Positions 23,500 to 33,932 of a DNA stretch of 64,000 nucleotides are shown in pieces. The notes beneath the pieces are model-generated. The model had not been told where the DNA came from and did not search any database. It saw only the letters and a program-made list of their open reading frames with translations. Within the stretch, counting starts at the first letter, position 1. Every line of letters starts with the position of its first letter. The DNA comes from Sesamum alatum. Taxonomy: Eukaryota; Streptophyta; Magnoliopsida; Lamiales; Pedaliaceae. The stretch is from contig JACGWO010000001.1 of assembly GCA_034509735.1 (NCBI GenBank), positions 33,669,966-33,733,965 of the forward strand, in the 5' to 3' direction. The translations under genes were made by a program, and so were the position numbers.

Positions 23500-24728
23500 T
23501 GTCACGGGCGGACTCTTTTGTCGCAGCGGAATATTTCATTTTTGCCCGTGATGCCTCTGAGGTTGCTCACAAACCTTTGACCGGCCTTTCTCCATTCGAG
23601 TCCTCTCGGCTCCCGACCATGTGTCTTCGACACTCGCAGCTTACTAGCGCGACATCCAAACGCATCCCTGTGCGGCGCCTTGCGCCCAAGCACTCGCCTA
23701 TCCGGAATGCCCATGTTCGCAGAGGATCGCGGCTCTCGCGCCTTGCGCGCCTTCATGTCCGGCCCCAACTAGCTAGCTTGCCATCACGTATCTCGCCCAC
23801 AATCTCGGGCCCTGCCGATACTTCTCGCAATGGCTCGGAGCATCTTCGCCCCGTCTCGGCACTATGGCCAACTTACGCCCACAACGCCCATCGCACGCAC
23901 AACAATTACTCGGTGCATTACCGGCGCATGTCTTCACCATGCCCGTCTCGCATTACCGGCGCATGTCTTCGCCATGCCCATCTCGCATGCCTCGCCCAAG
24001 TAGGGCAGCATCATCCGTCCTTGGCCCAAACTCTATGCCAACATCTCGCATCAGTCTCGCACGGCATGCCCAACATGCCTCCTTGCCTTTCGGCGTGGCT
24101 TCATAATTTGCCCACAGCGCGGCGTCGCCCCACGACCGCGTATCTTGGCCAACGGATCATCGTGCATGGCTAGAACCCAATAGCTCATGCCACAAGTAGC
24201 TCACGAGGTCTTCAATGCTTCACCTCGATCGCTCATTCCGCCCGAGAGGTATTGCCCTATGCCCTTCCGCAGCCCGCGGGGCATCCTCGCAATCACACGG
24301 AGCCTCTCGGCGCGTTGCTTGCCCAACGTGTGCCATCCTGGCCCCACGCCGCCCGTTCGGTTCCCATACCGACCGGGGACTTTAGCCCTTCCTTCGAGGT
24401 GCCTAAAGCCGGCCCCTGAGGCCCCCATCATGCCCCAAGGGAATCGCCCATTTAGTGCCTCACTGCACGGGGGGGACTGGCTGGAGCTCACCACTGCTGT
24501 CCCCCTTATAATAGTCTTAAAAATAATCTCCCTTGTTCTCACAGTAGATATTCAAAGTCCCTCAAATGGCCGAGGAGCGCACCTTTTCCACAACTCCCTC
24601 GTCCGACGTCCGAATCGCATACTGCTTGAACCATTCCGCTCCCACGTGCCGGGCCGACATCCCCTTATCGCCCGCACGTCCTCCGCAAGTCACAACCGGC
24701 ACTCCTAGTTAAAGGACGGCCTGTGACA
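23500..24728 (-). mobile_element. 3' LTR of element D
   Basis: 1229 bp, GC-richer than the copia LTRs, with a 35 bp direct duplication (the GCATTACCGGCGCATGTCTTC unit, near 23917-23985). A TATA-like TATTATAAGG lies on the minus strand near 24495-24505. It is nearly identical to 26977-28206. Open frames of up to about 260 codons here reflect GC content and do not resemble a known protein. Confidence 0.86.
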
Positions 24729-25142
24729 TCCTCCCCCACTCAATCTGTTGACGTCCTCGTCAACACATATACAAGGAATCGAAGTGTATGCAGTGCCTGA
24801 TACTCCTCCCAGTATCACGCAGCACCAGACCGACTTCTGGCTCTTTTTTAAGCCCATCTGCGTGAGTGCCTCTTCAGCACAACACGTTGTCTCCACCCCG
24901 ATGGCGCCTCATCTGCACCCCATAGTGGCCTGCTCAACACAAATGGAAGTCCGTGTACTTCATCTTACACCCTCTCCCTCAATTGGTGGTTGGCTCCCCC
25001 GAATAGTGCCGCAATGCACCCAATTCAACACAAAAGTGTAAGCTGGAAGTCTGTACTCTCATTCAGCACTCACTTCCTCAGTACCTGGGTTGCCTCCACA
25101 AATATAGTGCCTTGATGCACTCCATTCTTCACTGAAACTCAA

Positions 25143-25335
25143 GTTGGAAGTCTGTGTACGCTTCTACACTCTCTCCCCAAACTGAACACAAGCTGGAAGT
25201 CTGTGTACATTTCTACACTCTCTTTCCAAGCTGAACGCAAGCTGGAAGTCTGTGTACATTCTCTACACTCTCTTCCCAAACTGAACGCAAGCTGGAAGTC
25301 TGTGTACATCTCTACACTCTCTTCCCAGACTGTTG
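25143..25335 (-). repeat. Tandem repeat of about 49 bp, four copies, in element D
   Basis: Units beginning GCTGGAAGTCTGTGTACA, followed by a CTACACTCTCT segment and ending CTGAACGCAA, repeat about four times with small changes. Related but more diverged units extend left to about 25040. Confidence 0.75.
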
Positions 25336-26470
25336 CTTCAACTGATAGTTTGCCCCCATGGGTAGTGTCTCAATACACTCAAATCCCCAAGTCCGAAGTC
25401 TGTGCCGATATTCTGGCACTCTCTTTCTGTGACTGGTGGGTAACAAACTGAACTGTGCCGTAAGTTTCGTCAAGTGTGCCGTCATACTATGTCGTCCCTC
25501 AAAACAGTGCCTCATATACACCCGGAATTGAGCTAGAACGAATCATGTCCCTCAAAACAGTGCCTCATATACACCCGAATTGATCCGGACAAGTTGCCTT
25601 AAATCACCCATTGCGGATCTCCGCCCTCTGGTTCTTGGAGCGTGTCATCTTTTCGCTCGATGCACCCCCATCTCTTCCATGAGAACTTCATCCCAACATT
25701 CTCAGCTCTGTCCAAACACATTGTTCGGAACACTCTCTATGCGCAACACTGTCCACAAACGAAGGGGTCTAGGCGTCCACTCCTTGCAACCCCAAGGGTG
25801 GCTTGCTCTGCCTGCACCTGATGTGCAACTGTGCCTCAGCACCTCAGCATCTGCTCATCCTTCCCTGCTGGAAGGTTTCTCAACAAGGTGGTATTTCACC
25901 CACCGAACGGCCTCAACGCCTTAATCGTCTCCTGACTTGCAGCATTCCTGCACACATGGTTGCTAAATCGCGCAAACGTGGCTCTCGCAGTCCACCCGAC
26001 GCATCGGCATGTCTCCCTCCCTCATAGGGAAGCCAAGATGAATTCTGAAATCTGATTCTTCCATCATTACCCCAAAACAAAAATTTCGGGGACGGCTTGA
26101 CAGCTTGCTCTAACACATATCATGCCAACAACACTGCCAACCCGCATAACACATCACAAGGTTGGACCCTCGCTACTTGCTCACAAGCAGCCCCAACGCG
26201 CGCAAAAGGTGCCACCGATTTCTCATTCTGTGGCGAACATCCCCCAAAACCATTCCGTCTTACAATCGGCTCACTGAAGCACTTCAAAGTCACACGCAGC
26301 AAACCAACACATCACTGTGCCATAATCCAGTCTGATTCTGTCTCAAAACGGTCTCAACTCGCCTCTACCTGCTGTAGAGATCAGGTGCCACACTTTCATC
26401 TCAAGTGCGCACTTCGTCCTTCGGACTCTACCAAGTCTCGTAACCCGCCTCGGCCCCATCAGGCAACCGA

Positions 26471-26483
26471 GGCTCTGATATCA
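26471..26483 (-). other. Primer-binding site (iMet-tRNA type) of element D
   Basis: Minus strand TGATATCAGAGCC, one base off TGGTATCAGAGCC, two bases from the LTR edge at 26486. This fixes the orientation of D. Confidence 0.82.
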
Positions 26484-26485
26484 AG

Positions 26486-28206
26486 TGTCACGGGCGGACT
26501 CTTTTGTCGCAGCGGAATATTTCATTTTTGCCCGTGATGCCTCTCAGGTTGCTCACAACCTTCGACCGGCCTTTCTCCATTCGAGTCCTCTCGGTCTCCC
26601 GATCATGTGTCTTCGACACTCGCAGCTTACTAGCGCGACATCCAAATGCATCCCTGTGCGGCGCCTTGCGCCCAAGCACTCGCCTATCCGGAATGCCCAT
26701 GTTCGCAGAGGGTCGCGGCTCTCGCGCCTTGCGCGCCTTCATGTCCGGCCCCAACTAGCTAGCTTGCCATCATGTATCTCGCCCACAATCTCGGGCCCTG
26801 CCGATACTTCTCGCAATGGCTCGGAGCATCTTCGCTCCGTCTCGGCACTATGGGCCAACTTACGCCCACAACGCCATCGCACGCACAACAATTACTCGGT
26901 GCATTACCGGCGCATGTCTTCACCATGCCCGTCTCGCATTACCGGCGCATGTCTTCGCCATGCCCGTCTCGCATGCTGTGACGGGGGGACTCTTTTGTCG
27001 CAGCGGAATATTTCATTTTTGCCCGTGATGCCTCTCAGGTTGCTCACAACCTTCGACCGGCCTTTCTCCATTCGAGTCCTCTCGGTCTCCCGACCATGTG
27101 TCTTCGACACTCGCAGCTTACTAGCGCGACATCCGAACGCATCCCTATGCGGCGCCTTGCGCCCAAGCACTCGCCTATCCGGAATGTCCATGTTCGCAGA
27201 GGGTCGCGGCTCTCGCGCCTTGCGCGCCTTCATGTCCGGCCCCAACTAGCTAGCTTGCCATCACGTATCTCGCCCACAATCTCGGGCCCTGCCGATACTT
27301 CTCGCAATGGCTCGGAGCATCTTCGCCCCGTCTCGGCACTATGGGCCAACTTACGCCCACAACGCCCATCGCACGCACAACAATTACTCGGTGCATTACC
27401 GGCGCATGTCTTCACCATGCCCGTCTCGCATTACCGGCGCATGTCTTCGCCATGCCCGTCTCGCATGCCTCGCCCGAGTAGGGCAGCATCATTCGTCCTT
27501 TGCCCAACTCTATGCCAACATCTCGCATCAGTCTCGCACGGCATGCCCAACATGCCTCCTTGCCTTTCGGCGTGGCCTCATAATTTGCCCACAGCGCGGC
27601 GTCGCCCCACGACCGCGTATCTTGGCCAACGGATCATCGTGCATGGCTAGAACCCAATAGCTCATGCCACGAGTAGCTCACGAGGTCTTCAATGCTTCAC
27701 CTCGATCGCTCATTCCGCCCGAGAGGTATTGCCTATGCCCTTCCACAGCCCGCGGGGCATCCTCGCAATCACACGGAGCCTCTCGGCGCGTTTGCTTGCC
27801 CAACGTGTGCCATCCTGGCCCCACGCCGCCCGTTCGGTTCCCATACCGACCGCGGATTTTAGCCCTTCCTTCGAGGTGCCTAAAAGCCGGCCCCTGAGGC
27901 CCCCATCATGCCCCAAGGGAATCGCCCATTTAGTGCCTCACTGCACGGGGGGGACTGGCTGGATCTCACCACTGTTGTCTCCCTTATAATAGTCTTAAAA
28001 ATAATTTCCCTTGTTCTCACAGTAGATATTCAAAGTCCCTCAAATGGCCGAGGAGCGCACCTTTTCCACAACTCCCTCGTCCGACGTCCGAATCGCATAC
28101 TGCTTGAACCATTGCGCTCCCACGTGCCGGGCCGACATCCCCTTATCGCCCGCACGTCCTCCGCAAGTCACAGCCGGCACTCTTAGTTAAAGGACGGCCT
28201 GTGACA
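26486..28206 (-). mobile_element. 5' LTR of element D with an extra partial LTR copy
   Basis: A full LTR at 26977-28206 preceded by a 491 bp partial copy (26486-26976) that repeats the same end of the LTR, up to CGTCTCGCATGC. The PBS sits next to the partial copy. The terminus of the full copy at 26977 reads TGTGACGGGG rather than TGTCACGGGC. Unequal exchange or a template jump during replication would explain it. Confidence 0.84.
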
Positions 28207-28665
28207 TGCGGGCAGGCAAGGGAGGCCTGCGCGCGCCCGCCCAGCCGGCCGCGCGGGGGCAGCGCGCAGCCAGGAAGGCTCTGCGCACGCGCGTGCACGC
28301 ACGCAGACAAGGGTGTCTCCGCGCGCGCGCGCAAGGCCGCGCGCCTGCGAGTCCGCGCGCGGATGTGTCCTGGGCGGCGCCGCCAGGCGCGCGCGCACGC
28401 AGACGAAGGAGTCTGCGCGCGCGCCTGGCAGGCGTGCCCAGTGCGCGTCTGTGCGCGCACTGCGCACGGCACGGCCGGCAGCCAGCAGGCCAGCGCGCGC
28501 GCAAGGCAGGGGAGCCTGCGCGCGCGGCGGCCTGCCGGCATGCCAGGCCGCGCAGCGCGCTGGTGGCCACGCGTGCGCGCGCGCAGGGGCGGCAGGCTGA
28601 GCATGCTGCCCTGCTGCCCCCGAGCCGCCGCCGGCGGCGGCGGTGGCAGCTGCTGCTGCTAGGGT
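28207..28665 (+). repeat. GC-rich, CG-dinucleotide-dense block of the B1 leader
   Basis: Continues the block begun at about 23430. It is dominated by G and C with many runs of alternating CGCGCG/GCGCGC, and ends in a GCCGCCGCCGGCGG repeat and GCTGCTGCTGC just before TAGGGTTTCAAAACCCTAG. B2 has the same block on the minus strand (46741-47156). Open frames on both strands are a composition effect. In the RNA this would be very stably folded; in DNA it is dense in methylation sites. Confidence 0.82.
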
Positions 28666-30169
28666 TTCAAAACCCTAGCAGTAATTTTCTTTTATTTTTT
28701 TTAATTATTTTCAGTTTTAATTTTTAATTAATTCTGAAAAATCGTTTTTGGTTCAATTATGCCTATTTTTCTAAAGACATTATTTTAGGAGTAAAATAAA
28801 TTGGATTCGGAATCCCGGGTTATTTTACTTAAAATAATGAGGAAAGGTTTTCCTAAAATAAGAAAATATTATTACCAATATTTGTGTTTTATTTTTCACA
28901 CGTTGTGCACGTATTCATTAATTATTTTGGATATTTATGATTGGAAATCATATATTGTTGATATTATGTAATTATGTGATTGGATCATGTGATTATGTGT
29001 GTTGGATGGAAATGGATGATCGCGAGCCCTAAGACCAGATGTATGGTTTATTTTCTGTTGGGCCTGTGTGCCTCTTTTACTGCTTTCTCCTTCTCTCTTT
29101 CTAGTTGCCTTGGAATAATTAGGCATTCTACCTCCCTCCTTATGTACTCCCCCCGGGTTTTCGCTGGGGTTTCTATTTTTAATATGTAATGAGAGTAGAC
29201 TAGGAGTGAGGTTTCCTTTTTTGTAATTGGTGGAGAAGAAGGAAGGACCACATGGAGAGCCCAGACGGGAGGCCCCTTGGTGTTTTCCATGAAGCGAAGA
29301 AAGAGAAAAGGAGACGAAGGCTCATCAGCATGATGATTGGGTTACTATTAATGTAATAGTATAGGACCAACCCTAGATTGACCATAGATCCACTGCGGGC
29401 TCAGTGGATCGCATAGGATTCGGGCTCGTGATCATCCAACAGGGGCGTGCTAGGCTTTAATTTTGCATGTGGTTATGATGATGAATGAATGGATTATTTA
29501 TTTATCGTATAACTGCTATGAATGGTTTATTTACGCATTATGGATGTATGTGTAGATATTTATTTGAGATCTCGATCATTACTTACTCTCACATTGGTTG
29601 GACCGATGTCAAAGTATTAGACCCTAGACAAAGTGGACATGAACTCTAGGAGTTTGTCCATGCCTTCCAATCCATGGCATAGTGAGGAAGCTGCTTTAGG
29701 TCAATAGCGTGGTCTCACGAGTCGTGGCACGTTATTGTACTTAAAGGAAGCTGCATTATGTCATGAACGAAAAGCGGGCTGTTTGCTACCTGTCTCACGA
29801 GTTGTGGGGGTACCAGTGGGTCCGTGGCTCGGTCGATTGGGTTGGGTCTAACGCCCAATTAACATGATTCGCTTGGAGTCCTCGGGATCATGTGAAAGGG
29901 TGAGGCAATAATCTTGGGAATCTCGTGGAACGAGAATGGTATGGAATACCTCCCACAGGATCTTTTCCATGCGAATCGTAAAAGCGGGGTATGGGAAAAA
30001 TCGCTGTGGATCCCAAGCCCACTTGGAAAGGATTTCCCGAAAATCACGTTTGAGAGTACCGTGTTTTCGTATAAATAGTGGGAGGATTAAATGACTAAAG
30101 TCCATGGATTTAATTATTTTATCAAACCACCGTCTTTATTTTCTGCTGATCGCGCGTTCTGTTTATAAA
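28666..30169 (+). mobile_element. B1 leader, gag-proximal part
   Basis: AT-rich sequence from about 28680, then a conserved segment shared with A1, B2 and C. It includes a GC-poor block, a polypyrimidine run near 29085-29105, the transition CACTGCGGGCTCAGTGG (29389-29405) and the paired palindromes at 29716-29726 and 29796-29806. No gene is supported. Confidence 0.75.
29716..29806 (+). promoter_or_regulatory. Paired palindromes in the B1 leader
   Basis: CACGAGTCGTG (29716-29726) and CACGAGTTGTG (29796-29806, one base changed), spacing 80. The same arrangement is present in A1 (spacing 82) and B2 (spacing 79). Confidence 0.6.
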
Positions 30170-31008
30170 ATGTCTAAGAACCCCACTATTAACCATATAT
30201 GAGACAAACAATTCAATGGAACCAACTACAACGACTGGTTGCGCAATCTCAGGATAGTCCTAGATTACGAGAACCAAGGCTACGTCATGGACGAGCCTCT
30301 CCCTAGGACCTTACCGGAAGGATCCACGCCAGAAGAACGTGAGACGTTCGAGACTTGCATAAGGATAACCGGATGGTCCGTAGCATCATACTTGCTTCGA
30401 TGACCAATGAGATTCAGAAGCAGTATGAAAGGCTAGACGATGTCCCTTCCATTATGGCTCGCCTAAAGGATTGCTATGCAGTCCCGGACCGGCATACTAG
30501 GTATGTCTCGACCAAGGCGTTCTTTGGAACTAAAATGACAGAAGGATCCTCTGTACAAGAGCACGGGGTTAAAATGCTTACCCTGGTGGAAAAGCTCGAG
30601 GACCTAAAGGCAGGTCTCGATAATGAAATGTACATAGATGTGATCCTTCAGTCACTCCCACCCTCCCTTGACCAATTTATCGTCAACTACAACATGAACG
30701 CACTTGAGAAGGGCATTCATGAGTTGATCAATATGTTGGTGCAATACGAGGCAACGACTAAGAAGTCCACGCCTTCGGTATTGTTTGGAGGTGCTTCGAC
30801 TTCTAAAACGAAAGGCAAGGGTGCCGGACGTTGGATGAAGAAGAAAGGGAAGGGAAAGGCCGTCAAAGCAGCTACGAACACTAAGAGTGTTCCCATTGCC
30901 AAAGAGGGGAAAGGCAAAGGAAAGGGAAAGGTTGTCTCCAAGCAACAGTCAAAGGCATATGACATATGTATCAACTGCCGTGAGAAAGGGCATTGGAAGA
31001 GGGAGTAA
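30170..31008 (+). pseudogene. B1 gag, broken
   Basis: ATG at 30170 (MSKNP), but a frame change in the first ten codons gives TGA at 30200-30202, and a one-base loss at about 30352 shifts the frame again (B2 reads FETWHKD here). From 30355 the frame is open: gag segment with RHTRYV, KAFFGTK and LQSLPPS, then a Lys/Gly-rich basic tail (KGKGKGKV), then a complete zinc knuckle CINCREKGHWKREC-type in which the last Cys codon is lost because TAA follows KRE at 31006-31008. The next 45 bases are remnants; the protease is deleted (see next entry). Confidence 0.87.
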
Positions 31009-31055
31009 CCCCAAAACTCCTCTCCAAACGTAAAACAGATAATAAACAGGAACGC

Positions 31056-31704
31056 ACGACTGTGGCACGCAAGGCTAGGTCACATATCCCAAGACAGGGT
31101 GGAAAGATTGGTAGATTCAAGAAACCTAGAGGTAGGGGACTTGAATGAGCTACCAACTTGTGAATCTTGTCTAAGAAGGAAAATGACCCAGAAGCCCCTT
31201 GTAGGACAAAACAGGCTTGCCACAAGTCTACTAGGTCACGTATCCCAAGATAGGATGAAAGGGTTGATAGACTCAAAGAACCTAGAGGTTGGGGACTTGA
31301 GCGATCTACCAACTTGTGAGTCCTGTCTAAGAGGGAAAATGACCAAGAGGCCCTTTGTAGGACAAAGCAGGCTTGCCACAGGTCTGTTGGACTTGGTCCA
31401 TACAGACGTATGTGGACCACTAAGGACGCAGGCCCGAGGTGGGTTCTCCTACTTCATAACCTTCACCGATGATCATTCACGGTATAGTTATGTTTACCTG
31501 ATGAGGTACAAGTCTGAAGCTCTTGAGAGGTTTAAAGAATTTAGACTTGAAGTGGAGAACCAAAACAACTGCAAAATTAAAATCCTTCGATCGGACCGAA
31601 GCGGTGAATACCTTAGTACGGAGTTCCTAAATTATCTAAAAGAACATGGTATAAATATCAGAATGGACACCTCCAGGAACACCGCAGTTAAATGGTGTCT
31701 CTGA
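31056..31704 (+). pseudogene. B1 integrase with duplicated zinc domain; protease deleted upstream
   Basis: Starts directly with the integrase zinc domain (WHARLGHISQD). Compared with B2, about 450 bp coding for protease and the pre-integrase region are missing between 31010 and 31055. The zinc domain then occurs twice: units 31077-31232 and 31233-31388, 156 bp apart and in frame, each with GH-[IV]-SQDR and TCESCLR. The core follows with HTDVCGPL and SDRSGEY (first and second catalytic Asp). An inserted A at about 31655 shifts the frame, ending it at 31704. The third catalytic residue, Glu, is still encoded (GTCTCTGAAAGGAGG, about 31700) but out of frame. Confidence 0.88.
31077..31388 (+). repeat. 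In-frame tandem duplication of the integrase zinc domain
   Basis: Two copies of 156 bp (52 codons), diverged at several codons (for example LVDSRNLEVGDLNEL against LIDSKNLEVGDLSDL). The divergence shows that the duplication is not recent. Confidence 0.85.
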
Positions 31705-31773
31705 AAGGAGGAATCGAACCCTGTTGGACATGGTTCGGTCCATGATGAGTTTTACCAAATTTCCCTTATCGTT

Positions 31774-32340
31774 TTGGGCTATGCACTAGAAACGGCGGCC
31801 AAATTATTGAATTTGGCGCCTACTAGCACATTGACCCAAACGCAATATGAGATATGGCACGGCAAGCCTGCATCCTACAACTACTTGAAAGTGTGGGGTA
31901 GCCCCGCATACGTCAAGAGGTTAGTGGGAGATAAGTTAGAATCTAGGTCTAGCTTATGCAGGTTCGTTGGATACCCTAAAGAAACTGCGGGTTATTACTT
32001 TTATGACCCCTTGGAACAAAAGGTGTTTGTTTCAAGAAATGCAGTATTCTTGGAGCAAGGCTTCCCGGAGGATATCCAACCTGATGAGCTGATCCTTGAG
32101 GAATCAAGTGATGGAATCCAGCCATCAGAAGAAGCCGCGGAACCCTCACTTAGAGGATTCAGGATAGACAGCCAAAGGGCTGACCAACCTCGAGAGGTCC
32201 AACATGCTAGGCATGAAGGACAGCCTCAGGAACAGCCAGCCCCGGTTCCTGAACCACTGGCTTCGATACATCAGCGCCCACAGTCACCACTGACGTTCCC
32301 GTTCTCCGTAGGTCCACTAGAGAGTCCAGACCTCCAATGA
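31774..32340 (+). pseudogene. B1 integrase C-terminal part and linker
   Basis: After a missing G in the FWGYALE segment (about 31772) the frame resumes: ALETAAKLLNLAPT, WHGKPASYNYLKVWGSPAYVKRL, GYPKETAGYYFYDP, then a Gln/Pro/Glu-rich linker (EEPS-, QEQPAPVPEPL). A frame change within the linker leads to the stop at 32338-32340. The linker is longer than in A1. Confidence 0.85.
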
Positions 32341-33227
32341 GATATGGCTTTCTAGGTGCGACCGATCTTTTGGATAACGATCTTAAGACTTATGGAGAAG
32401 CGATGTCTGACATCGACTCCGGGAAATGGCTTGAGGCCATGAAAGCCGAAATGGACTCCATGAGCGAGAACCAAGTCTGGAGTCTTGTAGATCCACCGAA
32501 AAGTGTTAAGCCAGTGGGCTGTAAGTGGGTCTACAAGCGCAAACTTGGCGTTGATGGGGAAGTCACAACCTTTAAGGCTAGGCTTGTAGCTAAGGGATAC
32601 ACTCAACGACCCGGGGTCGATTTTGAGGATACCTACTCGCCAGTAGCCATGGCCAAGTCCATTCGGATTCTGCTCGCCATAGCAGCATGGTATGACTATG
32701 AGATATGGCAGATGGACGTGAAAACGGCCTTCCTCAACGGTTTCGTTGAAGAAGAGATCTATATGGATCAGCCGCAGGGTTTCACGGTCACTGGAGAAGA
32801 ACAGAAAGTCTGTCGCCTCCAGAAGTCCATCTATGGCCTCAAACAAGCTTCCCGAAGTTGGAACATTCGATTTGATGAAGTAATACGGGGTTATGACTTC
32901 ATCAAAAACGAATCCGACCCTTGTGTATACAAGAAGGTCAGTGGGAGCTCAATAGTGTTCCTAGTGCTTTATGTGGATGACATTCTGCTCATTGGTAATG
33001 ACGTCAGAATGTTAGGAAACTTGGGTGAAGCCTCCTACATCCTAGGCATCCAGATTGTCAGGGACAGATCTAAAAGGATGTTAGGACTCACCCAAAACTC
33101 GTATATGGAGAAAGTCCTAAAGAGATATCGAATGGACAACTCCAAACGAGGATTCCTTCCAATGAGGCATGGGATCAAGTTATCCAAGAAACAGTCCCAC
33201 AGACTGATGAGGAACTTGAAAGGATGA
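32337..33227 (+). pseudogene. B1 reverse transcriptase, nearly intact core with a 39 bp deletion
   Basis: Open for 296 codons: MRYGFLGATD, WLEAMKAEMDSM, WVYKRKLG, KARLVAKGYTQRPG, QMDVKTAFLNGFVEEEIYM, SIYGLKQASR and the catalytic LYVDDILLIGND. Compared with B2, 13 codons are missing after MLGN (at about 33021), a segment with conserved QFSMKDLG. A one-base loss at about 33197 (run of C in AGTCCC) shifts the frame near the end. Both catalytic aspartates of YVDD and the upstream one are present. Confidence 0.9.
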
Positions 33228-33916
33228 AGGTCATCCCCTATGCCTCCGCCGTAGGTAGCATACAATATGCGGTCCACTGCACTAGGCCTGAAATTGCGTA
33301 CGCTTTGAGCGTGACAAGCAGATATCAGTCCTGCGCAGGAGAGGCACATTGGAATGCTATCAAGGGCATCCTTAAGTACCTAAGAAGGACTAAGGAAATG
33401 TTCCTAGTCTATGGCAATGGAGAACTAATTCTGGAAGGATTTAGCGACGCTAGCTTCCAGTCTGATGACGATCATGCCAAGTCTCAATCGGGGTACGTAT
33501 TCAAACTCAATGGAGGAGTAGTAGCTTGGAAAAGTTCCAAGCAAGCAACCATTGCTGACTCCACCACAGAGGCTGAATACATAGCAGCTTCAGAAGATGC
33601 TAAGGAAGCGGTTTGGATGAGAAACTACATCCAAGAGTTGGGTGTGGTGCCTAGCATCGCCGAGCCCGTTGTCATCTTCTGTGATAACAACGGCGCTATA
33701 GCACAAGCAAAGGAACCAAGATCTCATCACCGTTCCAAATACATTCTTAGACGCTACCATCTTCTTAGAGAAATGGTAGGAAGAGGTGACATCCGGATGG
33801 ACCGAGTCAACTCGGCAGACAACACAACAGACCCGCTGACAAAGCCTATGTCGCAGAGCGTTCATACGCAACATCTTGAGAAGATGGGGATTAAGCATAT
33901 GGGCAATTGGCTTTAA
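33224..33916 (+). pseudogene. B1 RNase H and polyprotein end
   Basis: Open for 230 codons to the natural stop TAA at 33914-33916. It starts in the RT connection (YASAVGSIQYA, CTRPEIAYALSVTSRYQ). The RNase H region has DASFQSDDD, KQATIADSTTEAEYIAASE and VIFCDNNGAIAQAKEP, followed by the KHILRRYHLLRE-like end. Acidic residues expected for RNase H catalysis are visible (D in SDAS, E in TEAEY, D in FCDN). This is the best-preserved RNase H in the window. Confidence 0.9.
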
Positions 33917-33921
33917 AGGTC

Positions 33922-33932
33922 AAGTGGGAGAT
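33922..33932 (+). other. Polypurine tract of B1
   Basis: AAGTGGGAGAT immediately before the 3' LTR start TGTTAG. Confidence 0.85.

Larger units (their letters stand above)
24729..26485 (-). mobile_element. Internal region of element D, non-coding
   Basis: 1757 bp between the LTRs. It holds tandem repeats at 25143-25335, a second direct duplication at about 25495-25580 (GTCCCTCAAAACAGTGCCTC unit, twice), the polypurine tract at its left end and the PBS at its right end. I see no retroviral protein motif and no captured host domain that I can name. Confidence 0.8.
23500..28206 (-). mobile_element. Non-coding LTR element D, minus strand, nested in the B1 leader
   Basis: Two long terminal repeats (23500-24728, 1229 bp; 26977-28206, 1230 bp) beginning TGTCACAGG and ending CGTGACA on the minus strand, with an extra partial LTR copy at 26486-26976. 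On the minus strand the PBS TGATATCAGAGCC (26471-26483) abuts the right repeat and a polypurine tract GAGTGGGGGAGGA (24729-24741) abuts the left repeat, so the element is transcribed leftward. Flanking bases CGCGG (23495-23499) and TGCGG (28207-28211) fit a TSD with one change. The 1.76 kb interior contains no gag, protease, RT, RNase H or integrase motif in any frame, so it would need proteins from another element (a LARD- or TRIM-like derivative). Confidence 0.88.

Noticed and set aside
25143..25335. Regular repeats as a possible CRISPR-like array
   Set aside because: Units are adjacent without unique spacers, and the context is a plant LTR element; this is an ordinary tandem repeat.
23370..28727. 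Long open frames (up to about 270 codons) on both strands in the D LTRs and the CG-rich leader of B1
   Set aside because: They overlap on both strands, start anywhere, are rich in Arg, Ala, Pro and Ser, repeat only because the LTR repeats, and contain no recognisable domain. High GC content removes stop codons by chance.
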